DNA of 64,000 bases from Diploptera punctata (taxonomy: Eukaryota > Arthropoda > Insecta > Blattodea > Blaberidae), in contig JASPKZ010003844.1 of the NCBI GenBank assembly GCA_030220185.1, positions 1,967,001 to 2,031,000 on the forward strand, given 5' to 3'. The number at the start of each line of letters is the position of its first letter. The stretch's first letter is position 1. Both the position numbers and the translations under genes were made by a program. Positions 21,501 to 31,600 of the stretch are shown in pieces. The notes beneath the pieces are model-generated. The model was not told the origin of the DNA. It did not search any database and was given only the letters and a program-made list of their open reading frames with translations.

Positions 21501-22186
21501 ACACGTTAACAAAATCCAGATACATGTGTTATATCACTAAAAATAAACGGTAAATGAATGAAAGATCGTTAAAAGTAAATTACGCTCAAAATGCAAAATT
21601 TGAAAATATGTTATAAAACTGTAAGTTACCGTCTTCCTCAACGTGTTAAAATTGTTTAAAATGAATGATTTCAGAACTTTTTGTATCAGCAGAAGGATAT
21701 TTTAATAATGACATTCTATAGATAGGACCTATTAATGTTATAATTTTATATTTATAATGTTTACATTTTAGATTTTTAAATTTTGACTCATACCTCAACT
21801 GGATTTTATCATGTAATTTAATAATAAAAACAAATTATGGATTGGACGACGTTATGCATCAACCGACTAAGTGCCAATAAAAAAATATATGTTGATGTCA
21901 TCTGTTACACAGGTTCATGAAATAAGTGTACATACACTTTCAGCACCAATTTTTTTAAATATAGTCTTATTATTAAAGAATAATGTAAACGCCATCAGTC
22001 CTATCAGAGATTTTATGTTTTGCAAACAACGGCTATGAAACCTATTCTTCATAAATGTTAATCTAAATATTGCATCATACAGCTAAGCGCCAAATGTTCC
22101 CGCTCTTAGATTGTTGATGTGTAAGTGTAAACAAGGAACATACTTTGTATTATTCAGTATTGTTAATTTTACCCTATAATAATATA
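21501..22186. other. AT-rich, nothing recognised
   Basis: No features supported. Confidence 0.35.
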
Positions 22187-22650
22187 ATGAAAATGACATA
22201 ACAAATAAAACAGCAAAATTCCAGGGAATATGTGGTACGATAAAACGATCACTAAATAAAACAAGAGAGACCCAATTGAAATTTTATAAAATATTGGCAG
22301 TATCGGTACTGCTCTATGGATCAGAAGCCTGGATACATAAAAACAAGATCTAAGTAGGATAACGGCGGCAGAAATGAAATGTTTGAGATCTGTTAAAGGG
22401 TGTGCTAAGGAAGACAGAACCAAGAACACAGAAATAAGACAGGAACTTGAAATATTTGCAATAACTGATAATATAGATACATATAGACAAAAATGGAAGC
22501 AACACATAGACAGAATGAATGAAGATAGATATCCAAAACAAATAAAATACAAACCTAAAGGCACCCAAGATGTGATCAGACCTAGAAAGAGATGGGCTGA
22601 AGTCGGAACGGGTCAACAGACCTAATCCATGAATACAGATGATGATGACC
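22187..22650 (+). pseudogene. LINE-C2 RT C-terminus
   Basis: Plus-strand coding reads KTRETQLKFYKILAVSVLLY, then GSEAWI; a frame change follows. It resumes as AEMKCLRSVKGCAKEDRTKN and HIDRMNEDRYPKQIKYKPKG, then VGTGQQT before (GAT)n. The conserved gaagtcggaacgggtcaa ending matches the 39140-39563 copy. Confidence 0.85.
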
Positions 22651-22953
22651 CTACAATAAGTATTCAGGACCGACTTAAACTTTAAACGTATTTTTCTCGA
22701 AAGTTACACAATTGCGCATAGTCGGTTCATACATAACGCCGTCTATTTAGTATTATGGATATTAAGGAATTGATACATATCTGCAAATTAAGATGTCTTA
22801 CATACAATACAAGAACAGATTAGAAAAAATAGGACAGTATTGAAATTAGTGACATATTCATCAACATGTTTGGAAAACATGATCTTCAGTTTTAATCTAA
22901 TCCTGCCATGTGTCATCGAAAATTATTATTGCATGTTTCTATTGATTTAATTG
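22651..22953. other. Unassigned
   Basis: Nothing recognised. It forms the target side of the SINE-A insertion that follows. Confidence 0.3.
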
Positions 22954-22965
22954 CAGTACATGCAT

Positions 22966-23093
22966 TCCATTCCATAGTAATTTTGCTCGAGGGCAGGTCT
23001 TTCACTGCAATCATAGCATTTTCATGCTATGCCTTGCAGCTTTACTAGGGAATTATAGGTGTCGTGGCTTCCCGTTGCTTTCCACACCGGTGA

Positions 23094-23126
<33 letters not shown>

Positions 23127-23293
23127 GCCGGAAGGTTTTCGGGGACCGTTGGGCCTTAAGCTTCCTGACACTTGTCTTACAGGTGAGGAAAAACCCCGAA
23201 AAAACTTCACCCAGGAACCTGTCCAGACCCCGAATCGAACCCGGGCCCACTGCGTGACAAGGCAGCACGCTAACTCGAGACCACAGCGGTGGA
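22966..23293 (-). repeat. SINE-A, full length, variant A, 12 bp target-site duplication
   Basis: On the minus strand: gtccaccgctgtggtctcga head, B-box gggttcgattcgggg, a body with cctgtaagacaagtgtcagg, a (TCA)n stretch, and the variant-A tail ending gagcaaaattactatgg. Identical 12-mers cagtacatgcat at 22954-22965 and 23294-23305 flank it. The His-rich and Asp-rich open frames here are products of the (GAT)n stretch. Confidence 0.95.
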
Positions 23294-23305
23294 CAGTACA
23301 TGCAT

Positions 23306-24004
23306 AAGGTTCCGATATTATTGGACTGGAGAGGGTTTATATTTTTACTTGTTTTACTAACTAAAATTTAGGACAGAAAACACTATTTTGGAAGTTAATC
23401 TATAATAAAAATATATAAAAATGGATATCGAATGTGTCCAGGATTCTGAGTATGATCATTGCATTAGAAATTTGTTCTTACATATAAAAATCGGAAGCAC
23501 AATGGAGGAAATATGTACACAGTTTATTCGTTCCAACTATTATTTCCATGGAGCACATCATATGACCCAGATCGAGAGCTGTTTGTATAGCTGTTTCCTT
23601 GTTATTACAGGAAACTGGTGCTTTAAGGTGTTCTAACTTGAAAGGGCATACACAATGACCGCAAACCCAAATGTTGCAAAATGCAACTCTGTAGCAATGG
23701 CTGGACTTTTAAATCTATTACAGCAAGTTTCGAAAGCATGTAAACCAAAAATCATCATGTATAATGTACTCTGCAACTCTTCAAATTACTTTCCACGTGT
23801 ACGAGATTATTTATTTCCATAATAATTTTGCTTAACGACCTGAGATGAGGCAACAAGAATTGTAGAAAGAACAGGTTTCATTTATAATGGAAGAAGAAGA
23901 AGAACTATGCGTTTATAGAACCCCGCATTCGATTGCTTTTAAATTAGTGCAAATAGGAAATAACTGTTAAAACAATTATATTAATTATAATTCTTGGAAA
24001 AATA
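23306..24004. other. Unassigned
   Basis: A 71-codon frame at 23421-23636 has no recognisable similarity. Nothing else stands out. Confidence 0.3.
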
Positions 24005-24400
24005 TAATTCATTGGCTCTATCGAATCCGTAGGTTCATGGCCGCTCGGACATAAGCTCTCCAATCATCCCTATCCTGAGTTAATGTTTTCCAATCAGCTC
24101 CTGTATAATCTACTTAACACAAATCATGGATAATGTTATTCTCCTATTTCAATCTTGGTCTACCAAATGGGCGTTTTCTCTCTGGTTTTCCTACAAGAAG
24201 CTTCCATGCACCTCTTTCATCCCCCATACGTTCCACAAGTTTTGCCCATCGCAGTCTATGGGACTTAACAGTTCTTATTATATATGGCTTCCTATACATA
24301 TCACGTAGCTCTCTATTATGTAGTTTTTTTCCATCCACTTCTTTGTTCATCTCTTTTTGGCCCAATTTTTCGTCTATATAATATAATTGAACAATTTTTT
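24005..24400 (-). pseudogene. LINE-A C-terminus, 5'-truncated
   Basis: Minus-strand reading gives KLHNRELRDMYRKPYIIRTV, then KSHRLRWAKLVERMGDERGA and WKLLVGKPERKRPFGRPRLK, the conserved C-terminal LINE-A segment. The 3' tail corresponds to ggcactatcgaacccgtagg-like sequence at 24005-24040. Stops and a shift separate the last 60 codons. Confidence 0.85.
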
Positions 24401-24547
24401 TTTCAAAATGTTTATTATGTATTAATTTGTCATAATATGTTTTGAATAATTCAAGTATGTTAATATTCTTTGGAAGAATAATACTTACGCTATAGTTTTT
24501 TTGGTAAAATACATATGTATATTCGATTAACAACATTCATCCCATAT

Positions 24548-24863
24548 AGTTGAATGCAGGCTTTCACGGCCGGTAATCATAATGTTGTGTGATTCCGGGT
24601 TCTGTGGCCGTGGTCCATAGTTGGTGTTGATACCAGACGTTTCGCCCTCAACTGCGGAGGGCATCTTCAGTGGCGAGTGCTTCTAGGCGTGTTTCCTGGT
24701 CGGAAGATCTACTTAGAGTGAGCTCTGCTGACGTTGTGGACGTTGTATTGATACTAGTGGTGGGAGCAGGGTGAGTGGGCGTGGCTCCGCAGTTGAGGGC
24801 GAAACGTCTGGTATCAACACCAACTATGGACCACGGCCACAGAACCCGGAATCACACAACATT
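24548..24863 (-). mobile_element. Penelope-like foldback insertion with 13 bp target-site duplication
   Basis: Bounded by attcatcccatat at 24535-24547 and 24864-24876. The left end, gaatgcaggctttcacggcc, continues into an arm with ccgtggtccatagttggtg and gacgtttcgccctcaactgc. That arm is repeated in inverse at the right (about 24787-24862). The core contains a hammerhead-ribozyme-like motif. Such ribozymes and inverted partial copies are characteristic of Penelope-like retroelements. No RT/GIY-YIG coding remains. Confidence 0.75.
24630..24675 (-). ncRNA. Hammerhead-ribozyme-like motif
   Basis: On the minus strand: CTGAAGA (conserved CUGANGA box), one bulged T, stem II GCCCTC/GAGGGC closed by loop CGCAGTT, then GAAAC and the cleavage triplet GTC. 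Stem III would be only AC/GT with no loop, as in ribozymes that work as dimers. CCA/TGG gives a short stem I. The second copy at the right of the element keeps stem II 3' half, GAAAC and GTC but not the CTGAAGA box. Confidence 0.6.
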
Positions 24864-24897
24864 ATTCATCCCATATTTTTATATTTTATTTATTATA

Positions 24898-25290
24898 AAA
24901 ATCATCATCATCTTCCAGGGATTAAGCCTGTTGGCTTGTTCCGGTTTCATGAAAGCTAGAATTGTTAAAATTGTTCAGACCATCTTCTGTGTGGGTGTCC
25001 AACATTTCTCCTTCCATGCAGTTTATATTTTAGCAATAATTTTGGGAATCTTCCCTCTGGCATTCTATCAATATGTTCTTTCCAGTCGCTCCTATATTTA
25101 ATTATTCGGTCTGTAAGTTGAAAATATTTAGTTCCTTTCTTATATCTTCATTTCTTTTCTTATCCAGCAGAGTATATCCTGCTATATTTCTTAAAAATCT
25201 CATCTCAGCTGCTTCCAATCTTTGTTCTATTTTTATTAATCAATTACTTCTGGGAATTGTAAGAAAGAAATACAGAGCGAGCATTCGTTA
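24898..25290 (-). pseudogene. LINE-C-type 3' region
   Basis: On the minus strand a (GAT)n tail precedes coding that includes a blocky C-terminal region and an AAEMRFLRNIAGYTLLDKKR-like segment (25140-25220), the hallmark ahead of the ED(I/V)R helix. Frames are broken. Confidence 0.75.
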
Positions 25291-25425
25291 AACATTTTTA
25301 AAGTATTTGGTCGTCGTTTTTATTATTTCCATTGTATCGTGCAAACATTAAGATTTTACACTAGGTGTCTCACTGAGGCAATATGCCGCCCGCATATCAC
25401 TCGCCAACATTTTTATGTTTTTTTT

Positions 25426-25545
25426 TTTGTAAGCCCATGTTTCTCTTAACAGAGATTTAGGCGCTCTCCCCCTTCAGGGAAGAATTTGAACCATACTAAT
25501 TTAGTTACAATTGTTTTCGTATAGATTTCGCCAACATCTACTGGC
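25426..25545 (-). repeat. SINE-B 3' part
   Basis: Contains gtaagcccatgtttctctta, aggcgctctcccccttc, then gaatttgaaccatactaatt, as in the copies at 52335 and 62206. The head is missing. Confidence 0.85.
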
Positions 25546-25709
25546 AAATAAACGCAACTAATTTAGCTTGGTTAAAACAATCCCACTAGTGAGCACCCTA
25601 ATTCCTTATGGGGAGATACGAGGTAGATAGATAGAAAATGTGTTTATTGTAAGCTACACTATCCACACGACAAATGAAATGAAAGTTCAATTTCAAAATA
25701 TTTGTAGGG

Positions 25710-26199
25710 CCTATATATAAATGAGCGTCTATGAGTATGTCTGTCCTTTATGAACTCAAAAACTGTTTCGCCGATTTGAATGAAATTTGTTTACCACCAT
25801 TTATAGATTTTGTGGGACAATTAACTTATATAATACACTATCGTCCGTACTATAGAGCCGGGTGTAAAAAGATGAATCGGTGCTTAAATGGCTTACGCTG
25901 CCTAAACCATAACAAATACACAAAATTAATGTACACAGAATTGAATGTCTCAAAAAATCTACAAAAAAAGTTCGCGACAACATATGGCTATCTTTTACGG
26001 ATAACTCACAATAACTAGTTTTATTTTTCAGCTCATTGATGCAAAGAAGAGCCGTGTATCGCCGGGTAATCAGCATGGGGTATAAAAAATAATGACGATA
26101 TATAAATGTATAATTATTTTTATTTTTACTTGTACAACCAAGCATAAAAAACACATTTCATTTATTTAGACGTAGCACTGCACGTCGGGAATTAGCTAG
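25710..26199 (+). mobile_element. Non-autonomous Helitron, copy 2
   Basis: Begins ctatatataaatgagcgtct and ends gaattagctag (ctag at 26196-26199) before T. A gacgt ... acgtc hairpin precedes the end. The body matches copy 1 at 7552-8057 (tggcttacgctgcctaaacc, cggataactcacaataac). The small open frames in it are not genes. Confidence 0.85.
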
Positions 26200-26389
26200 T
26201 TATATATATAGCTACAAAAATATTCTCTTATAATTAGAGTCACCATACTATCAAACATTTATGATATTTGTCGTAAACTTAAAATAGACGTGCATTTCAT
26301 ACTAAATACGTAGCTTGGGAACTAATCTTGCTCTTCTTACATGGTAACTACCATTCCTCTCTGAAGTGAATGTTTGATGGGGTTAAAAT

Positions 26390-26875
26390 ATCAAATAACA
26401 AGGGCCAAAGTAAAACAAGGAACAAGGGTGTACTGTACAAGGATTGTTTTAATAGTTTAAACTGTGTATTTTGGAAGTGAAACTTGGTCTTTGACGGAAT
26501 TACAAAAGAATAAAATTAGAACAGTTGAATTTGATTATTTTAGAAGAAGCCTCCAAAAAACAAGACAGGATAAAATAAGAAATATATTACTTTGGAGAGA
26601 AATGAATGTCACCAGATCTGTTGTTACGAGGATTGAAAATCAAACGCTTAAATTGTATGTACAAACAATGGAAAATGAAAGATGGCCAAAATATATATAC
26701 CAATGGTCACCCCCTGGAAGAAATAAACGTGGCAGACCAAGATGGAAATGGAAAATCTACATTAGAACTATAATGGATGACAGGAATTTGGAAGAGGGAG
26801 ATTGGAATGATAGAGATAAATGGAAACTGAAGACGGCAAACCTATAAGTGGGGGAAAGCCGAAGAAGAAGAGAAT
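26390..26875 (+). pseudogene. LINE-B RT C-terminus, best-preserved copy
   Basis: An open frame at 26464-26847 (127 codons) reads FGSETWSLTELQKNKIRTVE, then FDYFRRSLQKTRQDKIRN, then NERWPKYIYQWSPPGRNKRG, RPRWKWKI and a DRNLEEGDWNDRDKWK end. This is the distal LINE RT region. The catalytic domain is absent. A gaagaagag end follows. Confidence 0.85.
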
Positions 26876-27318
26876 AACTGTGTATTTAATTTAAATTTCT
26901 GGATGTTGGTACTTACATTTGAAGTTATCGAGTATACAGCATATAATGAAGAGGACCTAATAATTATAAAAGAGAAAACTTTCGTTTTGCGTGTTAAATT
27001 AGTATCGTACTATTCCTTACAGCCATACCTGCATCAGCTCATGTAACATTTCACAAATAAGGCAATTACAGGAGAAGTGAATACAAGTGACCCAGTTACA
27101 GACGCATTACATTGCTACGCCACCCGAACCGTGCAATTGCTCTAATTAAACTGCCATACAATGCAATCAGTACGTTTCAATGTCAATTTGCTACTCTATT
27201 CTTCTCACACACATCATCCATGCTAGCCACTTATCATTCCATTGTTTTTATGTACCTAGGTGGAATGCCCGATAATATTTGTACATTTATTAGTTGCTCT
27301 TTTCTGCTAATTACAATT
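26876..27318. other. Unassigned
   Basis: Nothing recognised before the ATT microsatellite. Confidence 0.3.
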
Positions 27319-27323
27319 ATAAC

Positions 27324-27374
<51 letters not shown>

Positions 27375-27385
27375 CATTATTATTA
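27319..27385. repeat. (ATT)n microsatellite
   Basis: About 65 bp of ATT repeat with one ATC variant. Confidence 0.95.
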
Positions 27386-27497
27386 TAAAAATATAAAATA
27401 AAGTCATATGAGAAAAATGAGTATTAAATATTCAATAGTAGATTATGTAATATATATGTAATTTTTTTTGGGCATGTACGCCGAATACAAAAAAAAA

Positions 27498-27920
27498 AGT
27501 CTTCTTCTTCACTTCCTGGTTTAGGCATTAGTTGCTGTTTCGTCTTCACTATTATATATCTGGCTCTACTTGGCAAAGAGAGAGATGGAGATATAAGGGT
27601 AGATCCTTGGCCGCTTTCGGACAGTTACAAAAGCAAGAATCCACCCTGTTGTCAGTTTTTGTCTTCCCCTTTACCCTATTAGCATCTGGTGAAGAAACAC
27701 CGAAAACACTGGTGCGGGTGAGAGATGTGTGCACAGCTGTCTCTTTATACAAATTCCTTGCAAAGTTAAGCCAGACGAACTATAATAGATCTAAGACCAT
27801 GTCTTCCGAGGACGTCCGACATCTCTTCTTCCTCTCGGATTTTATTTGGTAATCTACTTTCTTCCAGTCTTTCTACATGTTCTTTTCGCTGAATCTTGTT
27901 GTTAAATATTTTTTCTTTCA
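27498..27920 (-). pseudogene. LINE-C-type 3' end, interrupted by about 250 bp
   Basis: The tail tcttcttcttcacttcctgg with ttaggcattagttgctgttt matches 40803-40845. Coding resumes at about 27795 (gtccgacatctcttcttcct) to 27920, as in 40880-41000. The segment between, about 27546-27794, has no counterpart in the other copies and is either an insertion or a diverged part. Confidence 0.6.
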
Positions 27921-27949
27921 TGGAGTAGATCTGCAGTTCTTCACGGAAG

Positions 27950-28162
27950 AAAAAAGGTTACCTAGAAAAACATTGGAATGGGATCCACTGGAAGAAGAAA
28001 GAAAGGAAGCCACGAAACTCGTGGATGCAAGAAATAACAACTGGAATGATATCAAGAGGACTGGAGGTCGTGGAATGGATGCGTAGGAACGATTGGAGAA
28101 GGAAAATGAAACTTTACGCACAGAAAGATGTGTAAACATTGCAAATCTGTATATAAATAAAA
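27950..28162 (+). repeat. LINE-B 3' end
   Basis: Reads RKTLEWDPLEEERKEATKLV, DARNNNW and later aaaatgaaactttacgcaca, with tail (TTA)n/(TAG)n at 28163-28218. It is close to 57195-57420. Confidence 0.85.
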
Positions 28163-28188
28163 ATCTATTATTATTATTATTAGTAGTA

Positions 28189-28218
<30 letters not shown>
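28163..28218. repeat. (TTA)n/(TAG)n tail repeat
   Basis: Microsatellite between two LINE 3' ends. It accounts for the Tyr- and Thr-rich open frames on the other strand. Confidence 0.9.
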
Positions 28219-28220
<2 letters not shown>

Positions 28221-28373
28221 CCAAGAATGAGGTGGAAGAATAGCATTAACCATAATTTGAGGGTAGTCGATTATACAGAGAATGATTGGAAAACATTAGC
28301 TCAGGATACGGATGTATGGAGAGCATATGTCCGCGCGGTCATGAACCTACGTTCGATAGTTCCAGTGAGTTAG

Positions 28374-28411
<38 letters not shown>

Positions 28412-28415
28412 CATT
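28219..28415 (+). repeat. LINE-A 3' tip with (TTA)n tail
   Basis: Starts ccaagaatgaggtggaagaa, passes gtccgcgcggtcatgaacct, and ends ccagtgagttagt followed by (TTA)n at 28376-28415. It sits directly on the tail of the preceding LINE-B. Confidence 0.88.
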
Positions 28416-28547
28416 ATTTTGTTTTAAGGTTTTTATAAATAAATTGAAACATTTATGTATTGCACTATACAGGTATTTAATGTTATTATTTTAAGGTATT
28501 ATATTTTAGAGTTACCGATATGTTTATCCTCTAACATATATCTGGAT

Positions 28548-28975
28548 AGACCACCGCTGTGGCCTCGGTGTAGCGTCGCTGCCTCGTACCTAGCGCGCCC
28601 GGTTCTGATTCACGGTTGGGACAAATTACCAGGTTAATTGTTTTATTCGTTTGTTCTCACCTGTAGGACAAATGTTAGGAAACTTTAAGACATAAACAGT
28701 CCCTAAACATCATCAGGCTATCATTATATTCGTCATATTTAGTATCCATGTGTGAGTGAATGATGTGTCGTCTTAATATTGTGTTGTCTCGGAGGAGGCC
28801 CTGGAATTAAGCTGATTCAGAGAGGCCCTCAATGCCCTTGTATGTTCAGAAAGTACCTGTGTGATCCTAAGTTTTAAATCCCTCTCCCTACAGATCTGTA
28901 AGACCCGGACGGCGTGTACATGTAAAATAAATGTAAGATGAGATGTTAAAGTACGATGGAGTAGAAGTAGAAGAA
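28548..28975 (+). repeat. SINE-A head with tail variant B
   Basis: Head accaccgctgtggcctcggt, a weak B-box (cggttctgattcacgg), body with ctgtaggacaaatgttagg, then ggaggccctggaatta and ctgtaagacccggacggcgt. A partial duplication of the ggccct block (gagaggccctcaa) is visible. Confidence 0.85.
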
Positions 28976-29645
28976 GAATATCTCATAATAATGTATTTTT
29001 ACTATCGAAACCAGTCAAAACTGTCAGTGGTTTGGAAAATGCAATATAGGACTGGAAGAGCGTCTGCAATCACTTTATTTCACATAACATTTTCAAATGT
29101 ATCATTGTAAATAAAATTTATAATCAGAAAAAATGAGTGCATTGTTATGTATTATACTTGTTTTTAGCAACAATTTCCATTTTCATTAACTTCTATTTTG
29201 CTATGAACGGGCTTTATTGATTCAAACAGTTTTTTAACGAGTTTTGTGTTTTGATTGTACCTACTTCACAATATCCAATCGAATAACTATTGTTTTTATG
29301 CAAAAAAACACTATTTCTCTCTCATTTACGTATGATTCTCTGGAAAGTTCCATTTCGAAATTTCATATACATGAATTTAGATTTACAATTGATGTAGTAT
29401 TCTCTCATGTTGCTGCATTAGTTACTGATAAATTCTTAAATATTTAAAATACATAAAAAAACGTTCAATGAAAATAACATTACATTCACATGTAGTCTTC
29501 TTATCATTTAATTTTGACTGAAACATTACATAAGCATAATATAATGTTTTCTATTCTAATACTCGTATTTCCTATAATCAGATCATTTTAAATAAACAGT
29601 TTTTAACATAGTATATTCTGTAGCATTTTACCGCTTTATATTAGC
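28976..29645. other. AT-rich, nothing recognised
   Basis: No features supported. It lies just upstream of the second tRNA-Tyr foldback composite. Confidence 0.35.
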
Positions 29646-30815
29646 TTGACCTGTATCTGTCTATCTGTGTAACGGAATTTTTCAACACGATTTTCACCCA
29701 CTTAAGAACATTGGATCGACTTGAAACTTTGTTTATTTGTAAAGAACCAATAACAATACAATAATTTCGTAAATGTTTTCTAAGATCCTGGCCAGGATCA
29801 TCAGGACATCAAAAAAATAAATACCGGTATAATAGATTGCGGAATTATCGACTTTTTAGTCCATCGTTGTAAGAAATTAATATTATATCCTCCGGTAGTT
29901 CAGTTGGTAGAGCGGTGGACTGTAGTGGTATATAATTTCAGTCGCTAGTTCAAATCCGGCACGGAGGATTTTTTTTTTTAGAAGAGTATTACTTTTAGCT
30001 CTACTACAATAGTATCGAATTTAAAGATAGGCCTACTTACATTTTTATTTCATTCTGTAAAATATTAATAACAATTTTGTAAACTTATCACATTGTAATT
30101 TATCCAACAAATATGAGGATACGATTAACTGTAACTATTTATCTATATTATAATATTCAAAAATATTATAATAATGTTAGATAATAATAATTTTAAAAAA
30201 ATAATTATATTCGTGCCTAAACACTAAAAATATCGTAAACAATTAGATTTTCATGGGATTCCGGTGTATGATAATCAATTAAACTAAAAATACAAAAACA
30301 ATAGTTTAAAAAACTGAAACAACATGTTTTATTAGAAAACCAAACTAAAACATAAAAAATAAATAATAGTTTAAAAAACTAACAGCACGCTTTATTAGAA
30401 AACCGAATTAAACAATTGAAAATAATTTTAATTTCCAGCACGCTTGGGATAAAATTAAAGTGGTCAACAAAAAAATCATCTCCAACACATCTAGAATAAA
30501 ACTAGAGTTATATACAAAAAAATAATTTTACCATCAAACGCGTGGAGTGCTTTATATGGTTTTCGCGTTTTCTTCTTAAAGACTTTACTTTTACCAATAT
30601 CTGTTTATTATCAAATATATTAGTTGATACAGAGCACCTCACGCTTTTGATGGCATTTTTTTTTTTGTAGATAACTCTAGTTTTATTCTAGATGTGTTGG
30701 AGATGATTTTTTTGCTGACCACTTTAATTTTGTCCCAAGCGTGTTGGAAATTAAAATTATTTTTCATGTATTGGTTCGATTTTCTAATAAAGGGTGTTGT
30801 TTTAGTTTTTTTAAC
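29646..30815 (+). mobile_element. Foldback composite carrying a tRNA-Tyr pseudogene, copy 2
   Basis: In opposite orientation to 11020-11925. It starts tgacctgtatctgtctatct, includes the tRNA-Tyr remnant, then arms near 30385-30540 and 30640-30810 sharing accatcaaacgcgtgg / acgcttttgatgg, atctagaataaaact and ttattagaaaaccgaa. About 240 bp (30000-30240) has no obvious equivalent in copy 1. A tandem duplication of the outer arm is present (30305-30410). Confidence 0.85.
29890..29970 (+). pseudogene. tRNA-Tyr(GTA) pseudogene, anticodon-arm deletion
   Basis: Here the acceptor is good (cctccgg against acggagg, one mismatch) and the D arm, GTA anticodon and intron are present. But about 10 nt corresponding to aatccatagg, the 3' half of the anticodon stem, are deleted, so it cannot fold. 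The 11608 copy has the reverse pattern: arm intact, acceptor lost. Confidence 0.85.
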
Positions 30816-30819
30816 GTTT

Positions 30820-31600
30820 ATTTATTAACTTGAACTATAAGCACCACTTACATAATCACTGACGTCAAGGTTTAGACCTTTTGACCTGTTTCCGCTTAAA
30901 ACTGGTCACATCATCTCTTTATAGGTCGGCCAACAGTTCTTTTTCCTATAGGATTATAGTTCAGAGCCGCTCTTGCTATTCTGGTTGGTGACATGCGTTG
31001 AACATGGTCTCTCCAATTAGTCGTGTATTTTTCGATCATTGCCGTAATTGGTTGTATATTCAGTTTATTCCTGATATCTATGCTTCTCTATGATCTAACA
31101 ACGTACAATCTGCCACAAATCAAACAAATCTCATTTCAGAAGACAATTTCTTTTAACTAGTCTGCAGTTAATGTCCAGTTCTCACTCCTGTACAGAAATA
31201 GTTGCAATGCAATTATTTTAGAGAACTTCAGTAATGTTTAATAGTGGAATGCAGTCTTTCACGGCCGGTAATCATGGTAGTAAAAGATTCCGGGCTATGT
31301 GGCCGTGGTCTATAACTGGCGTTTCTTCCAGACGTTTCTCCCTCCGCAGTTGAGGGAGAAACGTCTGGAAGAAACGCCAGTTATAGACCACGGCCACATA
31401 GCCCGGAATCTTTTACTACCTTCAGTAATGTTTGTTTCTGTGCTTTATACTTTAATGTTCTCTGCATTGTTCCACAGAATTGTCTATTCAAATTTCAGTT
31501 GAACGTAATTTGTTTTCCTGTATCCTATATTATATCCTAAATATTTAAACTCGTTCATTTGTTCAATAATTGTTCCGTAGTAATTGCATTATAAAATGGA
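30820..31600 (-). pseudogene. LINE-C-type RT region, split by a Penelope-like foldback
   Basis: The minus-strand tail has ggtctaaaccttgacgtcag, then GRPIKR-like coding near 30920-30960, a RMSPTRIARA-like block, and upstream segments on the far side of the insertion (31434-31600). The insertion at 31240-31419 lies between identical copies of cttcagtaatgttt. Frames are heavily broken. Confidence 0.75.
31240..31419. mobile_element. Palindromic Penelope-like insertion with 14 bp target-site duplication
   Basis: Flanked by cttcagtaatgttt at 31226-31239 and 31420-31433. It starts like the 24548 element (gaatgcagtctttcacggcc). From 31276 to 31420 it is an apparently perfect palindrome with 69 bp arms around loop cgcagtt (31345-31351). 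That loop is the stem-II loop of the hammerhead-like motif seen at 24630. Both arms carry gacgtttctccctc, so GAAAC and GTC are kept while the CTGAAGA box is gone. Confidence 0.85.

Noticed and set aside
22169..22616. 131- and 88-codon hydrophobic frames on the minus strand
   Set aside because: Antisense shadows of the plus-strand LINE-C2 coding region.
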